Below the pieces are notes generated by a model. The model had not been told where the DNA came from. It worked only from the letters and a program-made list of their open reading frames with translations, and ran no database searches. This document shows positions 26,625 through 35,934 of a stretch of DNA of 64,000 bases, piece by piece. Both the position numbers and the translations under genes were made by a program. Origin of the DNA: Pontibacter diazotrophicus (lineage in GTDB: Bacteria > Bacteroidota > Bacteroidia > Cytophagales > Hymenobacteraceae); assembly GCF_003367245.1 (NCBI RefSeq), contig NZ_QRGR01000024.1, forward strand, positions 1-64,000. Direction: 5' to 3'. How positions within the stretch are numbered: the first letter of the stretch is position 1; each line of letters starts with the position of its first letter.

Positions 26625-27491
26625 TTACTTCTGCTTTTTCCAGTCAGCAATTGCTTTCTGATTCAGGGCTACATAATCCTGGTTCTGTGCTTTTTGTGCC
26701 TCTGCCATGGACTTTTCTGCTGTTTTCACCGCGCTCTTGTAGTCTTTGAGCTGTGCCTCAATTTTAGCCTGCGTGTGCAGGTTCCAGAATTTAGGCTCGT
26801 TTGCATTGGCTTTCTTCATCCAGTTCAGCGCCTGCTTCAGGTCACGGTTAGTCTGGAGGTAGTAGCTGGCAGCGGCTGCATACACATTCGGGTCTGCGTT
26901 TGCATTATCGATGGCCTCTTTCTTAATCTGGCTCATTACCTTGCTGTCTACATCCGTTTTGATGGTAAAAGGTACAATGGTGTTGTCCCACAGTATCTCC
27001 ACATCAGCTGCATCAGCTTGCAAATTGGTGAAGTTGATGGTGAAAGACTCTACTTTACGCGGGTTCTGCTGTGGTTTCACAGTAAAACGCGCCTGGTCTT
27101 CCTCCTGCTTGTAGGCAGCCACGTTTCCTCCTAACTTGGTGTTCTTGGAAAGAATAATGGTCCACTCGTTCTGGTTCGGAATAGACAGGATGGCATATTC
27201 ACCGGCAGGAATCTGATTTCCTTCAATGGTGACATCATCTGCGAACTTAATGACAGTGGAGTTGTTGGCACCAGTGCGCCATACTTTTCCGTAAGGCACG
27301 AGGTCTCCATAGATAGTGCGGCCTTTTACAGAAGGGCGGGAGTAATCAACAGAGACAGTAGAAAGGCCTACTGCCTGCTCTATTTTTTGTGACGGACTTG
27401 CGGCCGGCATTTTGATGCCTTGCGCCTGTGTTGCTCCTGCACCTAGCAGCAGAGCAGCAGAAAGAACAAAACCAATAATCGTTTTCTTCAT
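26625..27491 (-). CDS. secreted DUF2911-domain protein with C-terminal TPR-like repeats
   Basis: A 288-residue periplasmic protein with a signal peptide (about 1-24, ATQAQG). The DUF2911 domain occupies about 30-175, with family strings VSVDYSRPSVKGRTIYGDLVPYGKVWRTGANN and IPAGEYAILSIP. The C-terminal 100 residues (ANADPNVYAAAASYYLQTNRDLKQALNWMKKANANEP) are helical, TPR-like, ending in a KQK tail. DUF2911 proteins are common in Bacteroidota; no activity is established. Single gene with its own terminator. Confidence 0.9.
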   Translation of the reverse strand: MKKTIIGFVLSAALLLGAGATQAQGIKMPAASPSQKIEQAVGLSTVSVDYSRPSVKGRTIYGDLVPYGKVWRTGANNSTVIKFADDVTIEGNQIPAGEYAILSIPNQNEWTIILSKNTKLGGNVAAYKQEEDQARFTVKPQQNPRKVESFTINFTNLQADAADVEILWDNTIVPFTIKTDVDSKVMSQIKKEAIDNANADPNVYAAAASYYLQTNRDLKQALNWMKKANANEPKFWNLHTQAKIEAQLKDYKSAVKTAEKSMAEAQKAQNQDYVALNQKAIADWKKQK

Positions 27492-27588
27492 GATAAAACC
27501 TGTTAAAATAAGGATGTTTTGAAGCTGTAATATTACAAATTAATTCATGATTTAGCCAGCGGTATTTCATGGCCAAAAGTTGAAACTG

Positions 27589-28116
27589 TTAACGGAAGCT
27601 TTTGCCCACGCTCAGGCCGAACCGGGGGATCAGCCCGACGCCGGGAGTTCTGGAGTTGGGGTCGGGAGAGATAAAAGGAGTGAAAGCCACACGTACTAAC
27701 AAGCCCCCTCGTGGCACCTGGTACCGGAAGCCAAGCCTGGCAAAGTACATGCTTTGCATCAGGTCCGGATCGTCGGTTAAGCGACGGGTGTAGCCTAAGC
27801 CACCTTCAAAGTGCTTTCGCCTGTTGCCTACCATGGCCATTACTTCCAAAGGCACGACTGGATATACACCTGCGTCATCTTCCAGGAAGAAGAGATTTGT
27901 GCCTAAGCCCACCCTAACGGCTGTTTTAAACTTTTCGCGCTGGTATATCACCCGGTCATAGTTGATGGAGTAGACGTCGCTGTTGCCGCCCACTTCTACA
28001 TAAATAGCACTTAGCGCTCTGAAATTTTGAGTGAACTCCTGTGCATAGAGCCGGCACGGAAGCAAAAACAGTAGAAGACAAAGGATGTGGAGTGCCTTCG
28101 GATTAAAATGTGGCAT
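27589..28116 (-). CDS. secreted beta-barrel-like protein of unknown function
   Basis: A 175-residue protein with a clear signal peptide (about 1-25, ending LYAQ). The mature part alternates short strands with aromatic residues (YSINYDRVIY, VRVGLGTNLFFL, YFARLGFRYQV, LLVRVAFTPFIS, RFGLSVGKSF), like a small outer-membrane barrel or lipocalin-type protein. The family is not named, but similar short barrels are frequent in Cytophagales. Single gene, no operon partner. Confidence 0.6.
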   Translation of the reverse strand: MPHFNPKALHILCLLLFLLPCRLYAQEFTQNFRALSAIYVEVGGNSDVYSINYDRVIYQREKFKTAVRVGLGTNLFFLEDDAGVYPVVPLEVMAMVGNRRKHFEGGLGYTRRLTDDPDLMQSMYFARLGFRYQVPRGGLLVRVAFTPFISPDPNSRTPGVGLIPRFGLSVGKSFR

Positions 28117-28203
28117 AATATAAATCAGGGCGAAGCGTCAGGGTTTTACAGATTTTGGTTACTCTACGTAAAGGCACAAAGTAAGAAGTAAAATCCTGAA
28201 AAT

Positions 28204-28237
28204 AAAAAACCTGCCGGTGTGGGTCGACAGGTTTTTT
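28204..28237 (-). terminator. terminator after the ABC exporter gene
   Basis: AAAAAACCTG (28204-28213) pairs with CAGGTTTTTT (28228-28237), and the loop can pair further. It lies just past the end of the minus-strand ABC gene (28257). Confidence 0.85.
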
Positions 28238-28256
28238 TATATAGTAGGTCTTTGGC

Positions 28257-30074
28257 CTAACTCAGTTCAAACTGTAGCTTCAGAAGGTTGGCATAGATGC
28301 CTTCCGGGTTCATGGAGAGCATATCGTGGGAGCCTTCCTCTACAATCTCACCATTATCAATCACGAGAATTTTATCTACTTTGCGAATTGTTGCCAGGCG
28401 GTGGGCAATCACAATGGTGGTGCGTTCCTGCATCAGTACATCCATTGCCTGCTGCACTAATTGCTCCGATTCAGAGTCGAGGGCACTGGTAGCTTCATCC
28501 AGTATAAGGATAGACGGGTTCTTCAGGATAGCCCGGGCAATGGCAATGCGCTGGCGCTGCCCACCCGATAATTTAATACCACGCTCACCAACAAGCGTTT
28601 CAAAGCCCTCCGGAAAGGACATGACAAAGTCGTAGGCGTTGGCTTTACGGGCCGCCTCTATGATCTCTGCTTCTGTTGCCTCTGGCCGGCCATAAGCAAT
28701 GTTTTCCCGGATGGTACCACCAAACAGCAACACCTCCTGTGGTACAATGCCAATGTTACCGCGCAACGTGGTCAGGTTAATGTCGCGTATGTCTTTTCCG
28801 TCCACGGCAATACCGCCCCCGGATACATCGTAATAGCGCATCAGCAACTGGGCAATGGTAGACTTACCGGCACCGCTTGGGCCAACAAGGGCTACCTTTT
28901 CACCGGCTTTTACACTAAAGGTAATGTCGTTCAGCACCTGCAAATCGGTGCGGGTAGGGTAGGAGAAGGCAACCTGGCTGTACACAATATCTCCATGCAG
29001 CCTTGGCACCTCGCTCAGTGCCTTGATGCTTTTGTCGGTCGGTTCTTCCTGCTCCTGCAGTATCTCCAGTATACGTTCCGTAGAACCCAGCGCCGACTGT
29101 ACTTTACCATAAATCTCACCCAAACCACCTACAGAGGCACCAATGAACACTGTATAGAGCACGAATGATATCAGGTCGCCAGGGTCAATCTCGCCGTTGG
29201 CCACCAGTGTGGCACCATACCAGATGACAAGTATAATGCCTCCAAACAAGCCAATGATGATGAACGTGATAAAGGCACCCCGGTAATAGGCAGCAGATAA
29301 AGCCGTACTCACCGCTTTGCCCAGCGTCGTTCTGTAGCGGGCAATCTCATACATTTCGTTCGTGAAAGCCTTCACTGTATTGATGGCCTGCAGTGTTTCC
29401 TCTACGATGACGTTAGTGTTTGCCAGTTCGTCCTGTGTCTTTTTAGAAAGGGTCTTGATTTTGCGGCCAAACACCAGCGCCAGCGCCACCAGCACCGGAA
29501 AGGTGGCCAGCATGAACAGCGACAGCTTGATGGATACCCACATGATGATGATAACACCTACAAGTAAGGTAGTGGTTTGCCGGAAAAGCTCTGCCAACGT
29601 AATTGACATAGCATCCTGCACCTGCGCCACATCCGTGGTGATGCGGCTCGTGATTTCGCCTACGCGTCTTTTCTCGAAGAAGGAGATGGGGAGCAGCACA
29701 AACTTACTATACAGGTCGCGCCGGATATCGGCCACGGCGTTTTCGCTTACCTGTGCAAAAAAGTACACTCTGAAAAAGGAGAAGATGCCCTGTAGTATGA
29801 TAATAGCAAAAAGCCCCATAGCTATCAGGTTAATGTCCTGCAGCAGCCCCTCTGCGTTGCCAATGGAAGAATCCACAAGCTTACCAACCAGGTAAGGGAA
29901 TGCCATGAATGTCAGGCTCGAGAGCACCAGAAAGGCAAGGCCGGTAATGAATTTGTACTTGTAAGGAAGAACATAGCCGAAAATCTGCAGGCTTCGCCGG
30001 AAGCTCTCTTTGCTAATCTTTACCCTGCCTTCTTTTTCCTGCTCTCCGCTTGGCCCGAATCTGCGTTTTGCCAT
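28257..30074 (-). CDS. ABC-type exporter, fused membrane and ATPase domains (MsbA/multidrug type)
   Basis: A 605-residue half-transporter: six membrane helices (about residues 25-330), then the nucleotide-binding domain. The ATPase motifs are Walker A GPSGAGKST, signature LSGGQRQR, Walker B ILILDEATSALD and H-loop IVIAHRLAT. It works as a homodimer in the inner membrane to export lipids or drugs. Length and layout fit the bacterial MsbA/LmrA-like group, but the substrate is not predictable. The promoter box at 30200-30207 predicts a leader of about 120 bases. Confidence 0.93.
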   Translation of the reverse strand: MAKRRFGPSGEQEKEGRVKISKESFRRSLQIFGYVLPYKYKFITGLAFLVLSSLTFMAFPYLVGKLVDSSIGNAEGLLQDINLIAMGLFAIIILQGIFSFFRVYFFAQVSENAVADIRRDLYSKFVLLPISFFEKRRVGEITSRITTDVAQVQDAMSITLAELFRQTTTLLVGVIIIMWVSIKLSLFMLATFPVLVALALVFGRKIKTLSKKTQDELANTNVIVEETLQAINTVKAFTNEMYEIARYRTTLGKAVSTALSAAYYRGAFITFIIIGLFGGIILVIWYGATLVANGEIDPGDLISFVLYTVFIGASVGGLGEIYGKVQSALGSTERILEILQEQEEPTDKSIKALSEVPRLHGDIVYSQVAFSYPTRTDLQVLNDITFSVKAGEKVALVGPSGAGKSTIAQLLMRYYDVSGGGIAVDGKDIRDINLTTLRGNIGIVPQEVLLFGGTIRENIAYGRPEATEAEIIEAARKANAYDFVMSFPEGFETLVGERGIKLSGGQRQRIAIARAILKNPSILILDEATSALDSESEQLVQQAMDVLMQERTTIVIAHRLATIRKVDKILVIDNGEIVEEGSHDMLSMNPEGIYANLLKLQFELS

Positions 30075-30199
30075 TAATAAAACTCTGCTTAAAATAAGTT
30101 ATAGAACAGCATTAGCCTCTTGAAGCCTCCGCTGTGTCGGTGTATCTATGGTATAACAGTAAGTTGGACTGAATGATGCCACAGTTCCGCGAAATCTTA

Positions 30200-30207
30200 C
30201 AAAGGTA
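30200..30207 (-). promoter_or_regulatory. Bacteroidota -7 promoter box for the ABC exporter gene
   Basis: On the minus strand TACCTTTG, an exact TAnnTTTG match, about 125 bases upstream of the ATG at 30074. It lies beyond the end of rsgA (30283). Confidence 0.5.
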
Positions 30208-30282
30208 AGGATTCTGATGGATTTTGATGAAGTCCGCGTAAAGGAAAGACAGGTGTTAACTAGCGGAATAATAAAATCAGGC

Positions 30283-31206
30283 TTATCTTCTGTTATCCCC
30301 GCCGTGCATCATGCTAAGGTAGCTTTCGTAGCGGGTCAGGGAAATTTCGTTCTGGCGCACAGCCTCTACCACGGCACAACCTGGCTCATTAAAATGAGTG
30401 CAGTTGTTAAAGCGGCACTGGTTCATCCGTTCGCGCATTTCAGGGAAAAAGTGGCTCAGCTCAGCAGCTGGAATATCCACGATGCCCAATTCTTTAATGC
30501 CAGGCGTATCAATGATGTACGTATCGTCACTAACCTCGAACATTTCGGCGTAAGTGGTGGTGTGAACGCCTTTGTCTGAAAAATCTGAAATCTCAGAGGT
30601 CTTCAGTTCCAGGTCCGGCACAATGATATTGATGAGGGTAGACTTTCCCACACCGGAGTGGCCGGAGAGGAGGGTGGTTTTACCCTGTAGCAGCGCCTGC
30701 ATCTCTTCAATGCCCTCATTGTCTTTGGCAGACACAGAAAGGCTCTGATAGCCCACCTGCTCATACATGTGGCTGATCTGGCGCTGGTAATCCCGGATAT
30801 CCTCGTCATACAGGTCTGTTTTATTGAAGACAAGCGTAGCGGGAATATCGTAGGCTTCTGCTGTTACCAGGAAGCGGTCTATAAAACCAAACGAAGTGCG
30901 CGGCGATACCAGCGTTACAATGAGCATGGCCTGGTCGAGGTTGGAGGCGATGATGTGGGAGTAGGCTGTTTTATGGGTAGACTGGCGGATGATATAGTTT
31001 TCGCGGTCCTCAATCTTGTGAATGATAGCGGTGTCTTCGCCGGTTTGCTCTACATCAAACTCTACCCTGTCGCCCACAGCCAGGGGGTTGCTGACCTTTG
31101 AGTCTTTCTGCTTAAACTTACCGCGCAGGCGGGCACGGTGCATCTTGCCTTCTGCGTCGCGCACGAGGTACCAGGATCCTGTCGATTTTACTACTACTCC
31201 TTTCAT
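30283..31206 (-). CDS. rsgA: small-subunit ribosome biogenesis GTPase RsgA
   Basis: A 307-residue circularly permuted GTPase that helps the last steps of 30S ribosome assembly. Order: N-terminal OB fold (about 1-70), then GTPase motifs in the permuted order G4 NKTD (128-131), G5 SVSA (157-160), G1 GHSGVGKST (182-190), G2 HTTTYAEM (215-222) and G3 DTPG (233-236). A C-terminal zinc-binding region uses C264, C269, H271 and C277. All key residues are present. It is 5 bases downstream of the Kdo transferase gene, so they are probably one transcript. Confidence 0.95.
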   Translation of the reverse strand: MKGVVVKSTGSWYLVRDAEGKMHRARLRGKFKQKDSKVSNPLAVGDRVEFDVEQTGEDTAIIHKIEDRENYIIRQSTHKTAYSHIIASNLDQAMLIVTLVSPRTSFGFIDRFLVTAEAYDIPATLVFNKTDLYDEDIRDYQRQISHMYEQVGYQSLSVSAKDNEGIEEMQALLQGKTTLLSGHSGVGKSTLINIIVPDLELKTSEISDFSDKGVHTTTYAEMFEVSDDTYIIDTPGIKELGIVDIPAAELSHFFPEMRERMNQCRFNNCTHFNEPGCAVVEAVRQNEISLTRYESYLSMMHGGDNRR

Positions 31207-31211
31207 GCCAT

Positions 31212-32453
31212 CTACTTTAGCAGTTGCTGTATGTCGGCCATAATTTTGGCTGTAGCCCCTGCCTGCTGTTTTACGTATCGTTTTTCGTTCTCGGTTATTC
31301 TTTGCCTGAAAGCAGGAGACGTATACACCTTTTCGAACGCCAGGAGCAGGTTCTCCGCATTACTTACCGGAAAAGCACAATTCAACTCTACCAGTTCCTT
31401 CGCCTCCTGAAATTTACTATAGCGGGGCCCAAAAAACAGTGGCAGGCCAAACACGGCAGCCTCCAGTGTATTATGCAGCCCTTTGCCAAATGCACCGCCA
31501 ATATAGGCGTACGTGCCATAACTGTATAGCGAGGAAAGCATCCCGATGTTATCAATTACCAACACCTCGTAATTGGCTACATCCGCTTCCGTTGCCTCAG
31601 AGAAACGAATGGCTTTTTCGCCCACCAGTTGCATAACAGCACTGGTGCTGCTCTCGTTTACCTCGTGCGGCGCAATAATAAACTTCATGCTGCTGCGGTA
31701 TTTTCGGATGAGGGGCAGCAGGACTTCCATGTCTGCGGGCCAGTTACTGCCTACCATAAACACTTGTTGTTGCTGTACGAAAGCCTCTACCAATGGCAGA
31801 ATCTTAACAGCGGCAGCTGTTTGCAGCACCCTGTCGAAACGGGTGTCACCGGCGACGCTTGCATGCGGCACATTAATGCGCCGGAGTAACTCCAGCGATT
31901 GCTTGTTTTGGGTATAGATGTGGGTGAAGCGTTTCAGGATATTGCGGTAAAACTGGCCGTATGGCTTAAAAAACACCTGCTCTTTCCGGAAGATGGCTGA
32001 AATGGAAAGCACCGGAATCTGCTGCTCCTGCAGTTGTTGCAAATAATAGTGCCAGAACTCATACTTCACAAATACAGCCAGCTTTGGCTGTACCAGCTTT
32101 ATAAACTTAGTCGCGTTTTCCTCGCTGTCTAAAGGCAAGTAAAGGACAAAATCAGCGCCGCTGTAGTTTTTGCGCACCTCGTAACCGGAGGGGGAGAAGA
32201 AGGTCAGGAGGATTTTATACTCTGGGAAAGCTTCCCTAAATGCTTCTATCACCGGCCGCCCCTGCTCAAACTCCCCTAAAGAGGCGCAGTGGAACCACAC
32301 CACCGGCGATTGATTACCATGCAGGGCCTGCTGTAGCCGCTCAAACTGCTGTTGGCGCCCTTGCTGCATCTGTTTTGCCTTCTCATTGAAAGGAGCAGCC
32401 AGGGCAATGGCTGCTTTATAAGCCTTCAGGCCAATGTCGTAGAGTAGCTTCAA
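31212..32453 (-). CDS. waaA: 3-deoxy-D-manno-octulosonic acid (Kdo) transferase
   Basis: A 413-residue GT30-family transferase that adds Kdo to lipid A precursor in the inner membrane. Family segments: an N-terminal membrane-associated helix (KLLYDIGLKAYKAAIALAA), VWFHCASLGEFEQGRPVIEA, SVAGDTRFDRV, FIIAPHEVNE, and the C-terminal half with YAYIGGAFGKGLHNTLEAAVFGLP. This is the normal length. It starts the operon that continues into rsgA, and its -7 box lies about 110 bases upstream. Presence of Kdo chemistry confirms a Gram-negative LPS envelope. Confidence 0.94.
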   Translation of the reverse strand: MKLLYDIGLKAYKAAIALAAPFNEKAKQMQQGRQQQFERLQQALHGNQSPVVWFHCASLGEFEQGRPVIEAFREAFPEYKILLTFFSPSGYEVRKNYSGADFVLYLPLDSEENATKFIKLVQPKLAVFVKYEFWHYYLQQLQEQQIPVLSISAIFRKEQVFFKPYGQFYRNILKRFTHIYTQNKQSLELLRRINVPHASVAGDTRFDRVLQTAAAVKILPLVEAFVQQQQVFMVGSNWPADMEVLLPLIRKYRSSMKFIIAPHEVNESSTSAVMQLVGEKAIRFSEATEADVANYEVLVIDNIGMLSSLYSYGTYAYIGGAFGKGLHNTLEAAVFGLPLFFGPRYSKFQEAKELVELNCAFPVSNAENLLLAFEKVYTSPAFRQRITENEKRYVKQQAGATAKIMADIQQLLK

Positions 32454-32565
32454 TCTGTATGTTTGTAGTACCGGTGCGGTGACATAAGCTCACACTTCTT
32501 CTGACTTGTGTTGGGGTAAGTTCCAGCGCAGTGAGTTTGATGATCTATCTGCACATTTCCTGCTG

Positions 32566-32573
32566 CAAATATA
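32566..32573 (-). promoter_or_regulatory. Bacteroidota -7 promoter box for the Kdo transferase gene
   Basis: TATATTTG on the minus strand, an exact consensus match, about 115 bases upstream of the ATG at 32453. The -33 element is unclear. Confidence 0.5.
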
Positions 32574-32644
32574 AGCTATTAGCTTGTCTTGTGGCGGTTT
32601 AGTTTTCCGGCAGGTGCCACTGAAGCAGATTTTCGATGTAATAT

Positions 32645-32844
32645 CTAGTGCTCCTCCAATTAATTTATTATATATATTACATGTAATAACTGCGAAACTG
32701 TCCCATTGAGGGGACTATAGGGGTGTTGATGGCAGGAGAATTAGCATAAGGAACAGAAGCATTTTAATCCTGTAGATGTAAACACCCCTCTTGCTCCCCT
32801 CAAGGGGAGAATTCTCTCTAGCAACTAAATTGGAGGAACACTAG
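32645..32844. repeat. MITE-like element with terminal inverted repeats (200 bp)
   Basis: The ends are near-perfect inverted repeats: the left arm CTAGTGCTCCTCCAATTAAT (32645-32664) and the right arm (32825-32844), reverse-complemented CTAGTGTTCCTCCAATTTAG, agree at 17 of 20 positions. Inside, a second pair of arms (32701-32727 and 32781-32808), built on GAGGGGA and AGGGGTGTT, also pairs imperfectly, so the whole element can fold into a long hairpin. There is no open frame inside. The CTAG at both tips may be the duplicated target. This layout is that of a non-autonomous miniature transposon or a REP-like dispersed repeat. Confidence 0.7.
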
Positions 32845-33006
32845 GATGCCGCAGAAAGAATCAGCCAGGATTTACCTGGAATAAAATCTTTAGAATATTG
32901 ATAGAGCGCCTTCTAAAGTAGGCAGCTAAGCGCCCATTGCTAACAACATCGTACTCCGTATTATAATGACTGACAGAAGCAGAACGTATGAAAATGGTAG
33001 TGTGTA

Positions 33007-33687
33007 TTATTTGCCAATGGTTTTAAACACCATCTCTGTCAGGAACTCCACCAACTGACTTTCTTTGTTATCCGAGATATTTGTGAGGGAGGGCAGGTGC
33101 AGCGAAAAGAATTTCTGGTAATGAGCTGTTTCGGCCACTGTGGAAACTAATGAAGCAGGAAACTTATAAGCAGGATTTATCTCTCTGACTATGTCCGCAA
33201 CACGTTTACAAAAACGCTTATAGGAATAAAAAAAGCCTTCTCTGTTGTTATCGTCTACCTCTTTTGTGAGGTAAACCTTTGCAGATTCTGCCACCACAAT
33301 TTTTTGCAGTGCCACCTCATCCACATGTGCAAAATTCATGTCTAGTTCTACCTTTCCTGACAGGATGCCAATGGCAATCTTTAATCTTTCTTCCGCAGAC
33401 CTGATATTATTTGTAGCAAACACAAGCCGGTATTCCAGCCAGCTCCAATACCAGGAGATCAGGTATGAGAGCAGCATATGCTTGCTCTCAAAGTACCTGT
33501 ATATAGTTGCCTCCGTTGTGCCTATCTTCTCCGCCAGCTTTTTAAATGTAAAAGACTCGAGTCCGAGTTCATCGATGAGCAGTATACTTTGCTCTACGAT
33601 GTGCCGCCCTTTCTCCGATGTATCCGGATTTTTCAGGTAGACTTTCTCATCTACTTTTATTTTTATGTTCGCCAGCAGATTTCTCAT
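33007..33687 (-). CDS. TetR/AcrR-family transcriptional regulator
   Basis: A 226-residue protein with a TetR-type HTH at about residues 26-72 (ILLIDELGLESFTFKKLAEKIG, then TTEATIYRYFESKHMLLSYLI). The C-terminal effector domain is helical, with no recognisable ligand signature. It is the last gene of a sulP / carbonic anhydrase / tetR transcript, 12 bases after the carbonic anhydrase stop codon. It may regulate this operon. An operator could not be identified by eye. Confidence 0.88.
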   Translation of the reverse strand: MRNLLANIKIKVDEKVYLKNPDTSEKGRHIVEQSILLIDELGLESFTFKKLAEKIGTTEATIYRYFESKHMLLSYLISWYWSWLEYRLVFATNNIRSAEERLKIAIGILSGKVELDMNFAHVDEVALQKIVVAESAKVYLTKEVDDNNREGFFYSYKRFCKRVADIVREINPAYKFPASLVSTVAETAHYQKFFSLHLPSLTNISDNKESQLVEFLTEMVFKTIGK

Positions 33688-33699
33688 TCAAGATTTATC

Positions 33700-34332
33700 C
33701 TATTGCAGAGAATGTTCATAGAAATCCACAACGCCTGTCTCCACGTCATACATGCCTCCTACTATACCAATCTCTCTGTTCTGAATCATTTCCTTCAGTG
33801 TACTACTTTTGCTCTGGATATCACCCATCGTTCTGCGGACATTTTCTTCAGCTACCATGTCCACGAATTCTAAATTCTTAGAGCTTTTATCTCCATTGTA
33901 ATCAACACCTTCAACAGAAGGCTTTATTTTGTCTAAAAGCACTGTCAGGTTGCCTAGTTCTACATTGTCGCAGGCACCTTTTATGGCCCCACAGCTTGTA
34001 TGCCCTAAAACTACAATCAACTTTGAGCCGGCTACCTTACAGGCAAACTCCATGCTTCCCAAAATATCCTCATTCACAATGTTTCCGGCAACCCTGGCAT
34101 TAAAGATGTCGCCTATGCCCTGGTCAAAAATAAGCTCTGACGAGGTTCGGGAGTCGATGCAGCTTAATATAACAGCAAAAGGATTCTGCCCTTTAGATGT
34201 TTCGTTTACCTGTTGCAGGAGGGTATGGTCAAGCATCTTATTGCTGACGAACCGCTTGTTTCCCTCTTTCAGTCTCTCCAGTCCTTTTTCCGGGGTTATC
34301 TTTTCTTGGTCTTCTTTTGTTAGTGCTCTCAT
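33700..34332 (-). CDS. beta-class carbonic anhydrase
   Basis: A 210-residue cytosolic enzyme that interconverts CO2 and bicarbonate. The zinc ligands are C58 (in SCIDSR), H111 and C114 (in GHTSCGA), and the catalytic dyad is D60/R62. These residues are all present. The length fits the plant/bacterial beta-CA family. It is 36 bases downstream of a SulP anion transporter gene, a pairing that in other bacteria supplies and keeps bicarbonate inside the cell. Confidence 0.96.
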   Translation of the reverse strand: MRALTKEDQEKITPEKGLERLKEGNKRFVSNKMLDHTLLQQVNETSKGQNPFAVILSCIDSRTSSELIFDQGIGDIFNARVAGNIVNEDILGSMEFACKVAGSKLIVVLGHTSCGAIKGACDNVELGNLTVLLDKIKPSVEGVDYNGDKSSKNLEFVDMVAEENVRRTMGDIQSKSSTLKEMIQNREIGIVGGMYDVETGVVDFYEHSLQ

Positions 34333-34368
34333 TTTCTATTTATTTTTATTGAAATGTACTGTTTCTAT

Positions 34369-35934
34369 CTAGATTAAAACCTTGCCTGCCCTGACATCTT
34401 CACCTTCTTCTATCTCCTTTACGGTTAGGTTGATGTTCTTGCCCCGGGCAGTTTCTTTGAAGTCTTCAATAACCTCTTTCACGTCCGGGTCAACATAGGC
34501 TGACTTTGAATAGTCGATTTCCAGGTCCACATTGTCGGGAAGTCTCCTTAGCGTCTGCAGGATGTTTCCCTTGTTCAGAAAAGATATCTCCTCTGCCAGT
34601 ATCATATAGTACTGTTCCCGGGCACCTTCAGTTTTGTCTTTGTACAGGTAATGTGAAACTTTGTAGTTGTTGCGCAAGACATTAACAATTGCCACAGCCA
34701 TGCCTATACCTATTCCGGTAAGGAGGTCTGTGAAAACAATGGCTACGATAGTCACAATGAATGGCAGAAACTGATTCCAGCCGCTTCTGTACATGCTTTT
34801 GAACAGAGCGGGCTTTGCCAGCTTAAATCCGACAATTATTAGAATTGCTGCAAGGCTGGCCAGCGGGATCATGTTCAGAACACCTGGAAGCAGGATAACA
34901 GAGATCAAAATGAGCAACCCGTGAATAAGGGAGGCAAGCTTTGTTCTTCCGCCGGATTGAATGTTGGCAGAACTCCTGACGATTACCTGGGTTACAGGTA
35001 AACCGCCGATAAAACCCGAAACCATGTTGCCCACACCCTGCGCTACCAACTCTCTGTTTGCAGGGCTTATGCGTTTGTACGGGTCTAGTTTGTCCGTTGC
35101 TTCAAGGCACAGCAATGTTTCAAGACTTGCCACAATGGCTAAGGTGGCTGCCAGAAAGAGTACATCATAGGTGAGCACACGGCTAAAGTCAGGAGTGGTG
35201 AATTGCTGAAGGAAACCTGTAAAACTATCGGCAACGGGGAGTTCTACCAAATGGTTGTTGCCCAGTGCCAGTTGCGGATAGAAATCCCGGAAAACCACAT
35301 TAAGTATAATGCCCAGCACCACAACAACCAGCGGCCCCTGTATAAGTTGAAACACTTTATGCTTCTTTGTGAGCACCTGATCCCATAAAATGAGAATAGC
35401 CAAAGACAGCACACTTATTATAATTGCCCCGGGCGTGATATAATTTAAAGCATCAAATAGTGCAGTGAATGTAGTGCCGCCATCAGGCTCAATGTAATGC
35501 ACATTTCCCTCAAGATTAGTATCATAACCGAAGGCATGGGGAATCTGCTTGAGAATAATGATAACCCCGATACCCGCAAGCATTCCCTTGATGACTGAAG
35601 TAGGGAAGTAGTAGCCAATGCTCCCTGCCTTCAGGAAACCCAGCCCGAGCTGTATGGCACCTGCCAGCACAACGGCAGAAAGAAAGACTTCAAAGTTTCC
35701 GAGGCTTTGTATCGCCTGCAGTACGATAACTGCCAGTCCGGCCGCAGGCCCACTGACACCCAGTTGTGAGCCACTGATGAGCGTTACCACTATACCACCT
35801 ACAATACCGGCAATAATACCGGAAAACAACGGTGCGCCCGAGGCCATGGCAATACCTAAGCACAGCGGCACTGCCACCAGGAAAACCACAATTCCTGCTG
35901 GCAAATCGTTTTTGATTTCTTTTAGGCTGATCAT
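34369..35934 (-). CDS. SulP-family inorganic anion transporter (bicarbonate/sulfate type)
   Basis: A 521-residue transporter with ten or more membrane segments starting at GIVVFLVAVPLCLGIAMASG, and a short C-terminal STAS-like tail (about 455-520, VDLEIDYSKSAYVDPDVKEVIEDF). Family strings include SGSQLGVSGPAAGLAVIVLQAI, LLAATLAIVASLETLLCLEATDKLDP and NRELVAQGVGNMVSGFIGGLPVTQVIVRSS. Together with the adjoining carbonic anhydrase it is most likely a Na+- or H+-driven bicarbonate importer, but sulfate cannot be excluded. First gene of the operon. Confidence 0.93.
   Translation of the reverse strand: MISLKEIKNDLPAGIVVFLVAVPLCLGIAMASGAPLFSGIIAGIVGGIVVTLISGSQLGVSGPAAGLAVIVLQAIQSLGNFEVFLSAVVLAGAIQLGLGFLKAGSIGYYFPTSVIKGMLAGIGVIIILKQIPHAFGYDTNLEGNVHYIEPDGGTTFTALFDALNYITPGAIIISVLSLAILILWDQVLTKKHKVFQLIQGPLVVVVLGIILNVVFRDFYPQLALGNNHLVELPVADSFTGFLQQFTTPDFSRVLTYDVLFLAATLAIVASLETLLCLEATDKLDPYKRISPANRELVAQGVGNMVSGFIGGLPVTQVIVRSSANIQSGGRTKLASLIHGLLILISVILLPGVLNMIPLASLAAILIIVGFKLAKPALFKSMYRSGWNQFLPFIVTIVAIVFTDLLTGIGIGMAVAIVNVLRNNYKVSHYLYKDKTEGAREQYYMILAEEISFLNKGNILQTLRRLPDNVDLEIDYSKSAYVDPDVKEVIEDFKETARGKNINLTVKEIEEGEDVRAGKVLI

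Larger units (their letters stand above)
32454..33006. other. gene-free region holding a MITE-like element
   Basis: About 550 bases between the divergent kdtA promoter and the end of the tetR-like gene. It holds the -7 box of kdtA (32566-32573) and a 200-bp inverted-repeat element at 32645-32844, described separately. The rest shows no gene or RNA. Confidence 0.5.

Noticed and set aside
30217..30579. 120-codon plus-strand frame over the rsgA 3' end
   Set aside because: Antisense to the C-terminal zinc region of rsgA, which is well conserved on the other strand.
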